Assembly: GCF_001017125.1 (NCBI RefSeq)
Contig: NZ_JXOJ01000001.1
Coordinates: 116,422-180,421, forward strand
Length of the DNA: 64,000 nt
Direction of reading: 5' to 3'
From: Methanoculleus sediminis
GTDB lineage: Archaea; Halobacteriota; Methanomicrobia; Methanomicrobiales; Methanoculleaceae
A program made the translations under genes and the position numbers. Each line of letters begins with the position of its first letter. The first letter of the stretch is position 1. Positions 23,823 through 32,409 of this stretch are shown here, one piece after another. Below the pieces are notes generated by a model. It was not told the origin of the DNA and did not search any database. It saw nothing but the letters and a program-made list of their open reading frames with translations.

Positions 23823-24419
23823 ATGGAGACGAACTATACGGCCATGACAAAACGTTCAATCGGTCCCCGAACCCTCCTCTACCCTCATCCGGACCTGATC
23901 ATCGGAACCTATGACGCTTCCGGCCGTCCGGACGCCATGGCCGCAGCGTGGGGCGGCATCTGCTCGTCCCGTCCGCCGTCGGTGGCGGTCTCGGTGCAGA
24001 AGGCCCGGCAGACCTACACGAACCTGGTGGGGCAGCGCGAGTTCACGATCAGCGTCCCCTCGACGGAGTATGTCCGCGAGGCGGACTACTTCGGTATCGT
24101 CTCCGGCCGTGACGAGGATAAGTTCGCCGCGACCAACCTGACGCCGGTGAAGAGCGACCTGGTGAACGCTCCGTACGTCGGGGAGTTCCCGGTCGTCCTC
24201 GAGTGCCGGCTCCTCCAGACGGTCGAGATCGGGGTGCATACCCAGTTCATCGGGGAGATCCTGGACGTGAAGGTGGAAGAGAGCGTCCTCGGTGAGGACG
24301 GCAAGCCCGATATCGAGAAGATCCGGCCGTTCGCCTACGACTCGATGCGGCAGGAATACTATGGGTTCGGGAAGGTCCTCGCGAAGGCCTTCTCTGCGGG
24401 CAAAGAGTTCAAAAAATAA
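23823..24419 (+). CDS. Flavin reductase-like (flavoredoxin) FMN-binding protein
   Basis: The 198-residue protein has the FMN-binding split barrel of the flavoredoxin/flavin reductase family: RTLLYPHPDLIIGTYD, AAAWGGICSSRPPSVAVSV, EFTISVPSTEYVREADYFG and LECRLLQTVEIGVHTQFIG. Members move electrons between NAD(P)H, flavin, ferredoxin or thiol partners. ATG 23823 is chosen; a downstream ATG (MTKRSIG) is possible. No partner gene is adjacent. Confidence 0.88.
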   Translation: METNYTAMTKRSIGPRTLLYPHPDLIIGTYDASGRPDAMAAAWGGICSSRPPSVAVSVQKARQTYTNLVGQREFTISVPSTEYVREADYFGIVSGRDEDKFAATNLTPVKSDLVNAPYVGEFPVVLECRLLQTVEIGVHTQFIGEILDVKVEESVLGEDGKPDIEKIRPFAYDSMRQEYYGFGKVLAKAFSAGKEFKK

Positions 24420-24442
24420 TTTTTTCCGGAAGGGCCGCCCCG

Positions 24443-24607
24443 TCACCGCCGGCGGTCCCGTTTCACCTCGACCCACCGCTTTCTCTTACCGCACCGTTCG
24501 CACCGCTGCTCCCACTCGATGACGTTCGAGGAGTATTCGTCGTATCCCCGCTTCCTACCCCACCGGTGGAGCCCGATTCTGCAGAGGATCTGTCCGATGG
24601 CCGTCAT
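24443..24607 (-). CDS. Small zinc-ribbon-like protein
   Basis: The 54-residue frame contains ILCRIGLHRWGRKR and RCERCGKRKRWVEVKR. A Cys, a His and a later CxxC could bind one zinc ion, and the basic ends suggest nucleic-acid contact. It resembles short DUF1660-type proteins, but the match is by eye only. A TTG at 24724 would extend it to 93 residues but is an unlikely start. A TATA-like AATAAAAA lies near 24711 on this strand. Confidence 0.45.
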   Translation of the reverse strand: MTAIGQILCRIGLHRWGRKRGYDEYSSNVIEWEQRCERCGKRKRWVEVKRDRRR

Positions 24608-24763
24608 GGGTCTCTGCAGATAATCTTCCTTCGGACGGATGAATGTTGGCTTCTCCTTTTCGTGAGCCACAACTGTGCCGGCGTTCTCTTCAGGGACGTC
24701 CGCGAAGGTTTTTATTGGATACAAAACGATCTTCTACAATCGGAAACCGTAACGGGTGATTTT

Positions 24764-25555
24764 ATGGCGTTTATCTACTATGGGCAGGGAGTATCGTCTC
24801 TTTACGGCGATTTTGTGGAACGGCTGATGTCGCAGCTCGCGCTCAGAGGCACCGAGATCACGCACCAGAATATCGGGGATGCGTCTTCGCGGATGGACGT
24901 CCGGCATACCGGCGAAGAGGGGCACATGGAGATCACGGTCGACCGCGAGAACGTCCGGGTGAGCTACACCGTCGACCGGGAGCGCAAAGAGGTCAGGAAG
25001 GGGATCGCGGGAGCCGTCGCCGGGGCGGGCCTCGGCGGTCTCCTCGGCGGCATCATCCGGGGCGACCGGGACGTCGGCGACATCATCGGCGGTGCCCTCG
25101 GGGGCGCGGCGGCCGGCGGGGCGTACGGTGCCTATGACGGCTACGAGTCCTCCCGCGAGGACAGGACCGCGTTCGCCGAGGTGCTCGCGCAGGCGGTCAA
25201 AGACGTCGAGGACGAACTCCAGTCGATCATCGAAGGGCAGGAGGCGGCTCGCGAGGCTCTCCGCGAGCGCGGCCGGCAGAAGCGGGAGGACGATGAGGCC
25301 CGGACCGAAGAGTTGCGCGAACATCTCGAAGAACTCTACGGCGACCTCCTCGCCGTCCAGGAGGAGATCGAGCTCGCGGCCGCCGAGGGACAGGACGTCA
25401 AAAAGCCCCGGACGCGGACGGACCGGGCCGAGACCCTCTACCTGGAGGCGGAAGCGGCGCTCGACGACGGCAACCACGCCATCGTGAAGGCAAAGGCGAA
25501 AGCCGCCCGTGCCATGGTGGACGGCGCCCGGGAACTCCTTGACGCCGCCGAATAA
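24764..25555 (+). CDS. Glycine-zipper and coiled-coil protein of unknown function
   Basis: The 263-residue protein has three visible parts: an N-terminal alpha/beta domain of about 75 residues, a glycine-rich stretch (GAVAGAGLGGLLGGIIRG, then IIGGALGGAAAGGAYGAYDG) that looks like a glycine zipper able to insert into or stack on a membrane, and a highly charged helical C-terminus (about residues 135-263) with heptad-like leucines. No signal peptide is seen. I do not recognise a family. The ATG at 24764 has a weak GGGTGA upstream. Confidence 0.75.
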   Translation: MAFIYYGQGVSSLYGDFVERLMSQLALRGTEITHQNIGDASSRMDVRHTGEEGHMEITVDRENVRVSYTVDRERKEVRKGIAGAVAGAGLGGLLGGIIRGDRDVGDIIGGALGGAAAGGAYGAYDGYESSREDRTAFAEVLAQAVKDVEDELQSIIEGQEAAREALRERGRQKREDDEARTEELREHLEELYGDLLAVQEEIELAAAEGQDVKKPRTRTDRAETLYLEAEAALDDGNHAIVKAKAKAARAMVDGARELLDAAE

Positions 25556-25580
25556 GTCTCGCTCTCTCCAGAACCTTTTT

Positions 25581-26699
25581 TCAGGGTATAATCTCGCAGC
25601 TGTTGTACTTCCGGTGGGCGAAGTCCTCCATCCGGATTGTTCCGTCCCGGATGAGGGTCCTGACCTCCGGGAGCGCCGCCGAGAGCGCCGAATAGAGGTT
25701 CCTGACAGTCCCGCAGACGATTCGCCGGCCTTCCTCCGGCCAGGGGCGGGTGATGTTCGAGTAGAGGCACCGGCCGCCGCAGAAGTCGCGGATATCGCAC
25801 GCCGTGCAGGCGCCCCCGATCTCCGTCACCGGGAGGCGGAGGGGGTCTGCGGTGGCGATGTGCCCGGCGTAGTAGTCCTTCATCCCGACCATGATCGGGC
25901 AGGGGGCGATATGCCCGTCGGTCATGATGCTGTAGTTCGCGTGGCCGCACCCGCACCGGAGCATGGTTGGACGCGATAACAGCATATCCTCCACCGGGTC
26001 GATGAAGGGATACCACCGGAGCACCCGGCCTTCGGCCCGCATCGTCTCGACCCAGAACGCGACGAGCGACCGGATGCCGGGGTTGTAACTCTCCTCCACC
26101 CATGCGGCGTAATCGCGGAGGCGGTAGTCGCTCCAGAAGTTTGCATCCATCTGCCAGTGAACGGCCGGGAAGGCGAACCGCTCGTTCGCCGTGAGGTAGC
26201 GGACGGCCTTTACGATATCGGTGTCTTCGGTCACGGTCATCCGGGCGATCAGTTCGCCCGCAAACCCCCCCACCGCGAGGCCGTCGAGGTTTTTCGTGAT
26301 CCGGCGAAACGTCCCCTCTCCGCGGTGAGCGTCGGTAAGTTCCTCCGGTCCGTCGATCGAGACCAGGATCGTGTCGAACCGGTTCGCGGTCGCCGGTTCG
26401 AGACGGTCGAGGAGCGTGCCGTTGGTGTGCAGGATCAGCGCCGATACCGGGGCGTCGCGGGCGATCTCGCGGACGAGGTCGGCGGCGAGCAGGGGCTCCC
26501 CGCCGTAGAAGGTCAGCACGGCCTCGGGGTCCTTTTCAAGGAACCGGTAGAGGTCGGCGAGATCGATATCGAGGTCGATCGGGAGGTTTTCGTCGACGGC
26601 GATATCGGGTTGTTCCGGCGGTTCGACGGTGAACGCCTTTCCGCGGCAGTAGGTGCAGCAGAGGTTGCAGTTGTCGGTCAGGATGAGGTGGTAATACAC
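25581..26699 (-). CDS. Radical SAM protein with C-terminal SPASM-type cluster domain
   Basis: The protein (372 residues from GTG 26699) starts YYHLILTDNCNLCCTYC; the CxxxCxxC triad binds the SAM-reducing [4Fe-4S] cluster. LTFYGGEPLL is the typical GGEP motif. The C-terminus has the cysteines expected of SPASM auxiliary clusters (CGCGHANYSIMTDGHIAPCP; CTACDIRDFCGGRC). Related enzymes modify peptides or activate sulfatases. No precursor peptide gene was found nearby, and a divergent cupin gene begins 102 bp away. The frame continues open upstream, but that part is antisense to the cupin gene, so the GTG is the best start although its ribosome site is weak. Confidence 0.9.
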   Translation of the reverse strand: MYYHLILTDNCNLCCTYCRGKAFTVEPPEQPDIAVDENLPIDLDIDLADLYRFLEKDPEAVLTFYGGEPLLAADLVREIARDAPVSALILHTNGTLLDRLEPATANRFDTILVSIDGPEELTDAHRGEGTFRRITKNLDGLAVGGFAGELIARMTVTEDTDIVKAVRYLTANERFAFPAVHWQMDANFWSDYRLRDYAAWVEESYNPGIRSLVAFWVETMRAEGRVLRWYPFIDPVEDMLLSRPTMLRCGCGHANYSIMTDGHIAPCPIMVGMKDYYAGHIATADPLRLPVTEIGGACTACDIRDFCGGRCLYSNITRPWPEEGRRIVCGTVRNLYSALSAALPEVRTLIRDGTIRMEDFAHRKYNSCEIIP

Positions 26700-26801
26700 A
26701 GAGGGTCTCTTACTATTTTGTGGGCCGGATGAAAAAAAGGTGAGGATGTGGCCTCTCCCCGGGCCGCAAGACAGAATACCGTGCAGTGAGAACGGACTCC
26801 T

Positions 26802-27137
26802 ATGCCTGAAGCAAAGAAAGAGAGCCTCGCCGAGCAGGTCATCGACCCGCGCGACCTCGTCGCCTACCAGCCGGGCTCGATTGTCAGCCGGATGCTCGCC
26901 TACACGAAGTCCGGCACCATCACGATCTTCGCCTTCGACGAGGGCGAGGGCCTCTCGGAGCACACCGCGCCTTACGATGCCGTCCTCCAGGTCATCGACG
27001 GGGAGGCCCTCGTCACCATCGCGGGCAAGGAGTACTCCGTGACGGCCGGCAACCTGATCATCATGCCGGCAACGATCCCCCATGCGGTTCACGCCGTCAC
27101 CCGGTTCAAGATGATGCTGACGATGATCCATGCATGA
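26802..27137 (+). CDS. Cupin-domain protein
   Basis: The 111-residue protein is a single cupin barrel: FDEGEGLSEHTAPYDAVLQV (motif 1, one clear His and Glu) and GNLIIMPATIPHAVHAV (motif 2, His). Such small cupins bind a metal ion and may isomerise or sense small molecules. It is divergent from the radical SAM gene; no function can be assigned. Confidence 0.88.
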   Translation: MPEAKKESLAEQVIDPRDLVAYQPGSIVSRMLAYTKSGTITIFAFDEGEGLSEHTAPYDAVLQVIDGEALVTIAGKEYSVTAGNLIIMPATIPHAVHAVTRFKMMLTMIHA

Positions 27138-27175
27138 TCCCCGGGAAGAAGGCTGCTCTCAAAACAGGTCTGCAT

Positions 27176-27365
27176 GTTTTTATATGCGGGCGACGGATCC
27201 CCTCCCCGGTAGGTTCCGGGAGATCGGTGTTGACGGCATTCCAGACCCCGCCGAACGGGAAGACTTCACCATCCGGTCATCCAGTGCTGATATGAATCGT
27301 CCGGCATAGCCGGGCATATCCGTTCTTCCGGGGCACCCTGCACCGCAGATCCGTGAGATGATCGT
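27176..27365 (+). promoter_or_regulatory. Promoter and long leader of the P-type ATPase gene
   Basis: TTTTTATATG at 27176-27185 is a good TATA box, placing transcription start near 27208 and leaving a leader of about 155 nt. The leader has a CCGGC-ATA-GCCGG hairpin (about 27300-27312), which includes the end of a five-codon mini-ORF (ATGAATCG...TAG). Either could affect translation. Confidence 0.4.
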
Positions 27366-30095
27366 ATGGATACATCCCTCTCCCCCGAAGAGTCGCGGAC
27401 GACGGCATGGCACGCCCTACAGGCGGAGGATGCGGCCGAAAAGCTCGCCTCGCCGGACGGTGGCCTTATGGACGCGGAGGTCGCCCGGCGGCGCGGGATC
27501 TTCGGGGAGAACGCCCTCCCGCAGAAACGGCCTCCGACGGTGCTCGAGGTCTTCCTCCGCCAGTTCACGAGCCCGCTCATCTACGTCCTCCTTGCTGCGG
27601 GGATCATCTCCATCCTCTTCGCCGACTTCACTGACGCGGTCTTCATCTTCATCGTCATCCTGATTAACGCCGTCATCGGGACATTCCAGGAGGTGAAAGC
27701 GGAACGGAGCGCAACGGCACTGCAGCAGATGCTCAAGATCTATGCACGGGTGAGGCGGGACGGCCGGGAGGCGACTGTCCCGGCGGAGGATCTGGTCCCC
27801 GGCGACCGCGTCGTCCTGGAGTCGGGCGACCGGGTTCCTGCCGACGTCCGCATCGTCAGGGCGCAATCGCTCGCCGTCGACGAGTCGCTCCTGACCGGTG
27901 AATCGCATGCGATTCAAAAGCGTCCGGATGCCCTCGATGCCTCGCTGCCCCTGGCCGACCGTCTGAATATGCTCTATGCCGGCAGCACTATCATGAGCGG
28001 CCGGACCACGGGAGTCGTGGTCGCGACCGGCCGGAACACCGAGATCGGGCAGATCGCCGAGACGGTCACGGCTTCCGAGATGGGCAAACCCCCGCTCGTC
28101 CTGCGCATGGAAGATTTCTCCAAAAAGATCAGCATCGCCGTCCTTGTCGCCACCGGGGTGCTTGCGATCATCGTCCTCGGCCAGGGGGTGCCCCCGCTCG
28201 AAGTCTTCTTCCTCGCCGTCGCGCTCGCGGTCTCGGCGATCCCCGAGGGCCTGCCTGTCGCCCTGACCGTCGCCCTCTCGATCGCGACGTCACGGATGGC
28301 CGGACGGAACGTCATCGTCCGGTTCCTCGCGGCCGTGGAGAGTCTCGGGAGCTGCACGCTGATCGCGAGCGACAAGACCGGCACCCTCACGGTGAACCAG
28401 CAGACCGCCCGGGTCGTCGCCCTGCCCACGGGCGAAATGTTCTCGGTCACCGGGGCCGGGTACGCGGGCGAGGGAGAGGTTGTTAGCGAGGAGGGGAGCC
28501 CCATATCCGGTCCCGCCCGCAGCCGGCTGGAGCACCTGGCCCGGGCCGCGACGATCAGCAACGAGGCTGCCCTGGAGCGGACCGATGAAGGGGACTGGAC
28601 GCACCGGGGCGACGCGATCGACGTGGCGTTCCTCGCGCTCACCTACAAGCTGGGGCTCGACCCCGCCGGTATTCGCGAGAGGGCGCCCGCCGTCGCCGAG
28701 ATTCCTTTCGAGTCCGAGCGGCGGTATGCCGCCGTCTGGTATCGGGAGGGCGAGGAGACTCTGGTGGCGGTCAAGGGGGCCGTCGAGACCGTTCTCCCGT
28801 TCTGCCGGACCATGACCGCGGGAGAGGGGAGGGAGGTGCCGCTCGACCCGGACCGGGTGCAGGAGGACCTCGACAGCCTCACCTCCCGTGGCTATCGGGT
28901 TCTTGCCGTGGCTCACGGTCGGGCGGAAGGAGAGGTTTCCGCGGAGAACCCAGAGCTCCCTCCTCTCGAACTCCTCGGCCTGGTCGGATTCATCGACCCG
29001 ATCCGGCCCGACGTGCCCGACGCCGTGCGGCGGTGCCGCGATGCCGGGGTCGACGTGGTGATGGTGACGGGGGATCACCCCGCAACGGCGCTCGCCATCG
29101 CGCGGGAGCTCGAGATCACCGACTCCCCCGACGAAGTTGTCACCGGCGCGGAACTGGGCGACGACGAGATCCCGACGTTCTCGGAGTTCATCGACCGGGT
29201 GCAGGGCGCCCGGGTCTTTGCGCGGGTGACGCCGCTGCAGAAACTCCGGATCGTCGAGGCCTACCGGGAGAGCGGGGCATACGTCGCGGTCACCGGGGAT
29301 GGGGTCAACGACGCGCCGGCGCTCCGGAGCGCGAACATCGGGGTCGCGATGGGTTCCGGGACCGACGTCGCCAAGGATACGGCGTCGCTGATCGTCACCG
29401 ACGACGACTTCGCCTCGATCGTCGCCGGGATCGAGGAGGGCCGGTATGCCTACGACAACGTCCGCAAAGTCGTCTACCTCCTGGTCTCGACCGGGTTTGC
29501 GGAGGTCCTCCTCTTCCTGATTGCCCTCCTGATAGGCCTGCCGCTCCCTCTTCTCGCGGTCCAGCTCCTCTGGCTGAACCTGGTGACGAACGGCATCCAG
29601 GACGTGGCGCTGGCGTTCGAGGGCGGAGACCCCCGCGTCATGAACCGGCCGCCGCGACGGCCGGAGGAGGGGATCTTCAACCGGCTGATGATCGAGGAGA
29701 CGGTGATCTCGGGCACGGTCATCGCGCTGGTTGCGCTCGGGACCTGGTACTGGCTTCTCTCAAACGGGTGGGACGAGTTCGCGGCCCGGAACCTGGTCGT
29801 CCTGCTGGTGGTACTCTTCGAGAACTTCCACGTCTTCAACTGCCGGTCGGAGTACCTCTCCGCGTTCCGTGTCCCCATCAGCCGCAACTACTTCCTGATT
29901 GCCGGCGTCATTGCCGCGCAGGGCATCCACATCCTCGCGCTCTACGTCCCCTTCCTCCAGGACGTCCTCCAGCTGCAGCCCGTCTCCCTGGTCGAGTGGC
30001 TCGTACTGCTCGCCCTCGCCTCGTCGGTTGTGGTCGTGATGGAGATCTTCAAGGCGGTCCGGAGACACCGTCCTCCCGGTCACCGGACCGGGTAG
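27366..30095 (+). CDS. P2-type cation-transporting ATPase (Ca2+-ATPase-like)
   Basis: This 909-residue membrane pump has the full P2-type layout: N-terminal cation ATPase domain, actuator loop SLLTGES, an ion-site helix AIPEGLPVALTVALS, phosphorylation motif SDKTGTLT with Asp336, nucleotide domain, hinge VMVTGDHP and TGDGVNDAPALRSANIG, and six C-terminal membrane segments. The PEGLP motif and overall length fit SERCA-like or Na+/K+-type pumps; calcium is the likeliest ion but is not proven. Its last 16 bp overlap the end of the convergent beta-propeller gene. Confidence 0.95.
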   Translation: MDTSLSPEESRTTAWHALQAEDAAEKLASPDGGLMDAEVARRRGIFGENALPQKRPPTVLEVFLRQFTSPLIYVLLAAGIISILFADFTDAVFIFIVILINAVIGTFQEVKAERSATALQQMLKIYARVRRDGREATVPAEDLVPGDRVVLESGDRVPADVRIVRAQSLAVDESLLTGESHAIQKRPDALDASLPLADRLNMLYAGSTIMSGRTTGVVVATGRNTEIGQIAETVTASEMGKPPLVLRMEDFSKKISIAVLVATGVLAIIVLGQGVPPLEVFFLAVALAVSAIPEGLPVALTVALSIATSRMAGRNVIVRFLAAVESLGSCTLIASDKTGTLTVNQQTARVVALPTGEMFSVTGAGYAGEGEVVSEEGSPISGPARSRLEHLARAATISNEAALERTDEGDWTHRGDAIDVAFLALTYKLGLDPAGIRERAPAVAEIPFESERRYAAVWYREGEETLVAVKGAVETVLPFCRTMTAGEGREVPLDPDRVQEDLDSLTSRGYRVLAVAHGRAEGEVSAENPELPPLELLGLVGFIDPIRPDVPDAVRRCRDAGVDVVMVTGDHPATALAIARELEITDSPDEVVTGAELGDDEIPTFSEFIDRVQGARVFARVTPLQKLRIVEAYRESGAYVAVTGDGVNDAPALRSANIGVAMGSGTDVAKDTASLIVTDDDFASIVAGIEEGRYAYDNVRKVVYLLVSTGFAEVLLFLIALLIGLPLPLLAVQLLWLNLVTNGIQDVALAFEGGDPRVMNRPPRRPEEGIFNRLMIEETVISGTVIALVALGTWYWLLSNGWDEFAARNLVVLLVVLFENFHVFNCRSEYLSAFRVPISRNYFLIAGVIAAQGIHILALYVPFLQDVLQLQPVSLVEWLVLLALASSVVVVMEIFKAVRRHRPPGHRTG

Positions 30096-32005
30096 GGGGG
30101 CGGGGAGACCCCCCACCGGTAGGGGAGGAAGACCTCGTTCACCCGGCTGCCGTCGGCGAGATCGGTCATGACGACGCTCCTTGCCGAGACGGTGTAGAGG
30201 GTGTCTTCCATGAAGAGCGACCGGCGCACGGCCTCGGGCGAGTCCCAGGTGTAGGGGGATCCCTTCTCCGCGTGGGCGACCGTGCCTTTCAGGGTGAGCC
30301 CCTCCTCCGGGGTCACCGAGTAGACGTAGGCGCCCTGCCAGGTCGTGGTGCCGTAGGAGCCGGGATACTTCGATTCGGGGTTCTCCACCCGCTTTATCTC
30401 GCTCACCGGGATGACGAGGAGGTTCTTCTCTTTCGCAAAGAGGAAGGCCTTGTGGTCGCGGAGAGCCTCCGAGTCGGTTCCGGGCTCCCCGATCACGATG
30501 CTGTCGATCAGGATCGGATTATTCACGTTCGAGACGTCGAAGAGCGCGATCTTGAGGCCTTCCACCGAGACGCCGCCCCAATCGTTCTCGCTCGTCTCTT
30601 TGCCGATGCCGATGATGTGGTCGGCGTCATAGGGGTGGAGGTAATCGGAGTAGCCGGGGATCTTGAGTTTCCCGAGGATGCCCGGGTGTTTCGGGTCCGA
30701 GAGATCGATGACGAAGAGAGGATCGATCCGCTTGAACGTCACGAGATACAGCCGGTCGCCGATGAACCGTGCGGCGTATATCCGCTCGTCCGGCGCGATA
30801 TGCTCGAGCGTCCCGATGGTCTCCATCGCGGGGTCGAGGACGTAGACGTTGTTGTACTGGACCGACCCCTCACGTGTCCAGCCCTCGACGGTCGTCGCCA
30901 CCCGGAGGTTCTCTCCGTATTCGTCGAGCGAGAACTGGTTCAAGAGGTGCCCGGGAACCCTGCCCATAGCCCTGTAGTCGATCCTTCCGTCACCGATCGC
31001 GAACCGGTGGACGATCGTCTCCTCCCGGCTGCCGGCGTAGTCGGGCATCGTTGCGGCGACCGGGCCGGAATAGGCGGTTCCCATGTAGCGGTAGCCGATG
31101 TAGAGGTTCTTCTGCGATGCAAAGAGGGTGGTGTCGTAGCCGAGGAGGAACGTCTCGGCGTCGGGGGTGTCCCTGTCGTTCTTGACGGAGAAGGCGCTTG
31201 CGGTGTAGAAGACGTAGTTCTGCAGCGGGGTTCCGGGGCGGTAGACGTCGGGCAGGATGGGCTCGCCGCCGTCCGTCCGCACCTCGGGGAGGACGATCTC
31301 GTCCCGTATCCAGACGGGGGCCTCCCGCGTGAGGACGTAGACGTCGTCGCCGATCATCCGGGCGTCGTAGTAACTGCCGGTGAACGTCTGGGTCCGGACC
31401 AGGTCGGGCTCGCTCCGGTCGGCGATATCGTAGATGTATGCATGCGTCACCGTCCGCTGGATGGGAACGGGTGTTATGCTCCCTTTCACGGTGGTCATGC
31501 TCTCTTCCGTTCCGGAGGCAAAGACCACCAGGCGGTCGCCGGCAAGGAAGAGCGCCGTCGGGATGCCGTCGATCCGGGTCTCGGATACGATCTTTCCTTC
31601 CTCTGCCGGGAACGCTTCGAGAATCGCAAGTGTCTCGCCCGATATGACGTAGATGTACTTTCCGTCGTTCTTCAGGAAGTCGGCCTCGTCCACGCCCTCT
31701 ACCTGCACGTTCGTGGTTGAGTAATCGCGGGCGGCCGTCGGGGCGGGCGGTGCGCTCGTCGGTGCAGGCGCGTCCATGGCGGTCTCCTGTCCGCCGGACC
31801 CCGGCAGCCAGGAGTAGCCGTTACCGTGCTCCACTCCCTGCGCGTGTTCCTTTAAGAACGCCTCGATCTCTTCTTTCGATGAAAACTTCTGCAGATCTCC
31901 CAGGGTCTCGTTCCCGGCGTCCTCCGACGCGAGGGCGGTCCCGATGATCGCGGCGATCACGAGACACCCGAGGACGACGACCAGCACCGCTTTTCGGTTC
32001 CACAT
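30080..32005 (-). CDS. Secreted or membrane-anchored beta-propeller protein
   Basis: The 641-residue protein has an N-terminal hydrophobic signal or anchor (MWNRKAVLVVVLGCLVIAAI), a flexible Pro/Ala/Thr linker near residue 85, and a long domain of repeated strand-rich blades (TTNVQVEGVDEADFLKNDGK, NLRVATTVEGW, ARFIGDRLYLVTFKRIDPLF). This matches the C-terminal beta-propeller domain family found in cell-surface proteins of methanogens and some bacteria. It probably sits outside the membrane and binds other proteins or sugars; the ligand is unknown. It converges with the ATPase gene. Confidence 0.85.
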   Translation of the reverse strand: MWNRKAVLVVVLGCLVIAAIIGTALASEDAGNETLGDLQKFSSKEEIEAFLKEHAQGVEHGNGYSWLPGSGGQETAMDAPAPTSAPPAPTAARDYSTTNVQVEGVDEADFLKNDGKYIYVISGETLAILEAFPAEEGKIVSETRIDGIPTALFLAGDRLVVFASGTEESMTTVKGSITPVPIQRTVTHAYIYDIADRSEPDLVRTQTFTGSYYDARMIGDDVYVLTREAPVWIRDEIVLPEVRTDGGEPILPDVYRPGTPLQNYVFYTASAFSVKNDRDTPDAETFLLGYDTTLFASQKNLYIGYRYMGTAYSGPVAATMPDYAGSREETIVHRFAIGDGRIDYRAMGRVPGHLLNQFSLDEYGENLRVATTVEGWTREGSVQYNNVYVLDPAMETIGTLEHIAPDERIYAARFIGDRLYLVTFKRIDPLFVIDLSDPKHPGILGKLKIPGYSDYLHPYDADHIIGIGKETSENDWGGVSVEGLKIALFDVSNVNNPILIDSIVIGEPGTDSEALRDHKAFLFAKEKNLLVIPVSEIKRVENPESKYPGSYGTTTWQGAYVYSVTPEEGLTLKGTVAHAEKGSPYTWDSPEAVRRSLFMEDTLYTVSARSVVMTDLADGSRVNEVFLPYRWGVSPPPYPVR

Positions 32006-32069
32006 ATCCGTTCACCTTCCGATAGAGGGAGATGCACGTCCCTATGCTTCAGGTTTGCGTAACCTACGA

Positions 32070-32400
32070 ATATTTTCGAAGTCTTCGGGTGATGCGAAGT
32101 GCGACCTCCCCTGCGGGGAGGGAGCTTGAGCGCCGGTAGGAACGACGTTCCATGGGAACGGAGTTCGAGCACCGGAGGTGCGAGATGCGTGGGCAGGAAC
32201 GTGAGCACCGCAGGTGCGAAGAACGCGAAATTCGGTAGAAAGGTGAAAAATTCCCCTTCGCGGCTTCGCGTTCTTCGCGTGAAGTTCTGTCGATATCCCC
32301 CAATTCACTCACGCGAAGCCGCGAAGGACGCGAAGTTTGGCCTAATTACCTGTAACCCCCCTTCGCACCTTCGGTGCTCACGCGAAGAACGACGGTTCTG
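32070..32400. repeat. Dispersed GC-rich palindromic repeat cluster
   Basis: This gap has no gene. It contains several copies of a stem-loop core GCACC-nnn-GGTGC (near 32170-32182, 32205-32217 and 32365-32377) and an imperfect inverted repeat of GCGAAG/CTTCGC blocks (32264-32333). Bases 32140-32183 match, inverted and with few changes, bases 58676-58720 downstream of mcrA. This defines a repeat family scattered through the chromosome. Confidence 0.75.
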
Positions 32401-32409
32401 AACATCCTC

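Noticed and set aside
29033-31720. 895-residue open frame across the ATPase and beta-propeller genes
   Set aside because: It runs through two real genes in wrong frames or strand and has no recognisable domain.
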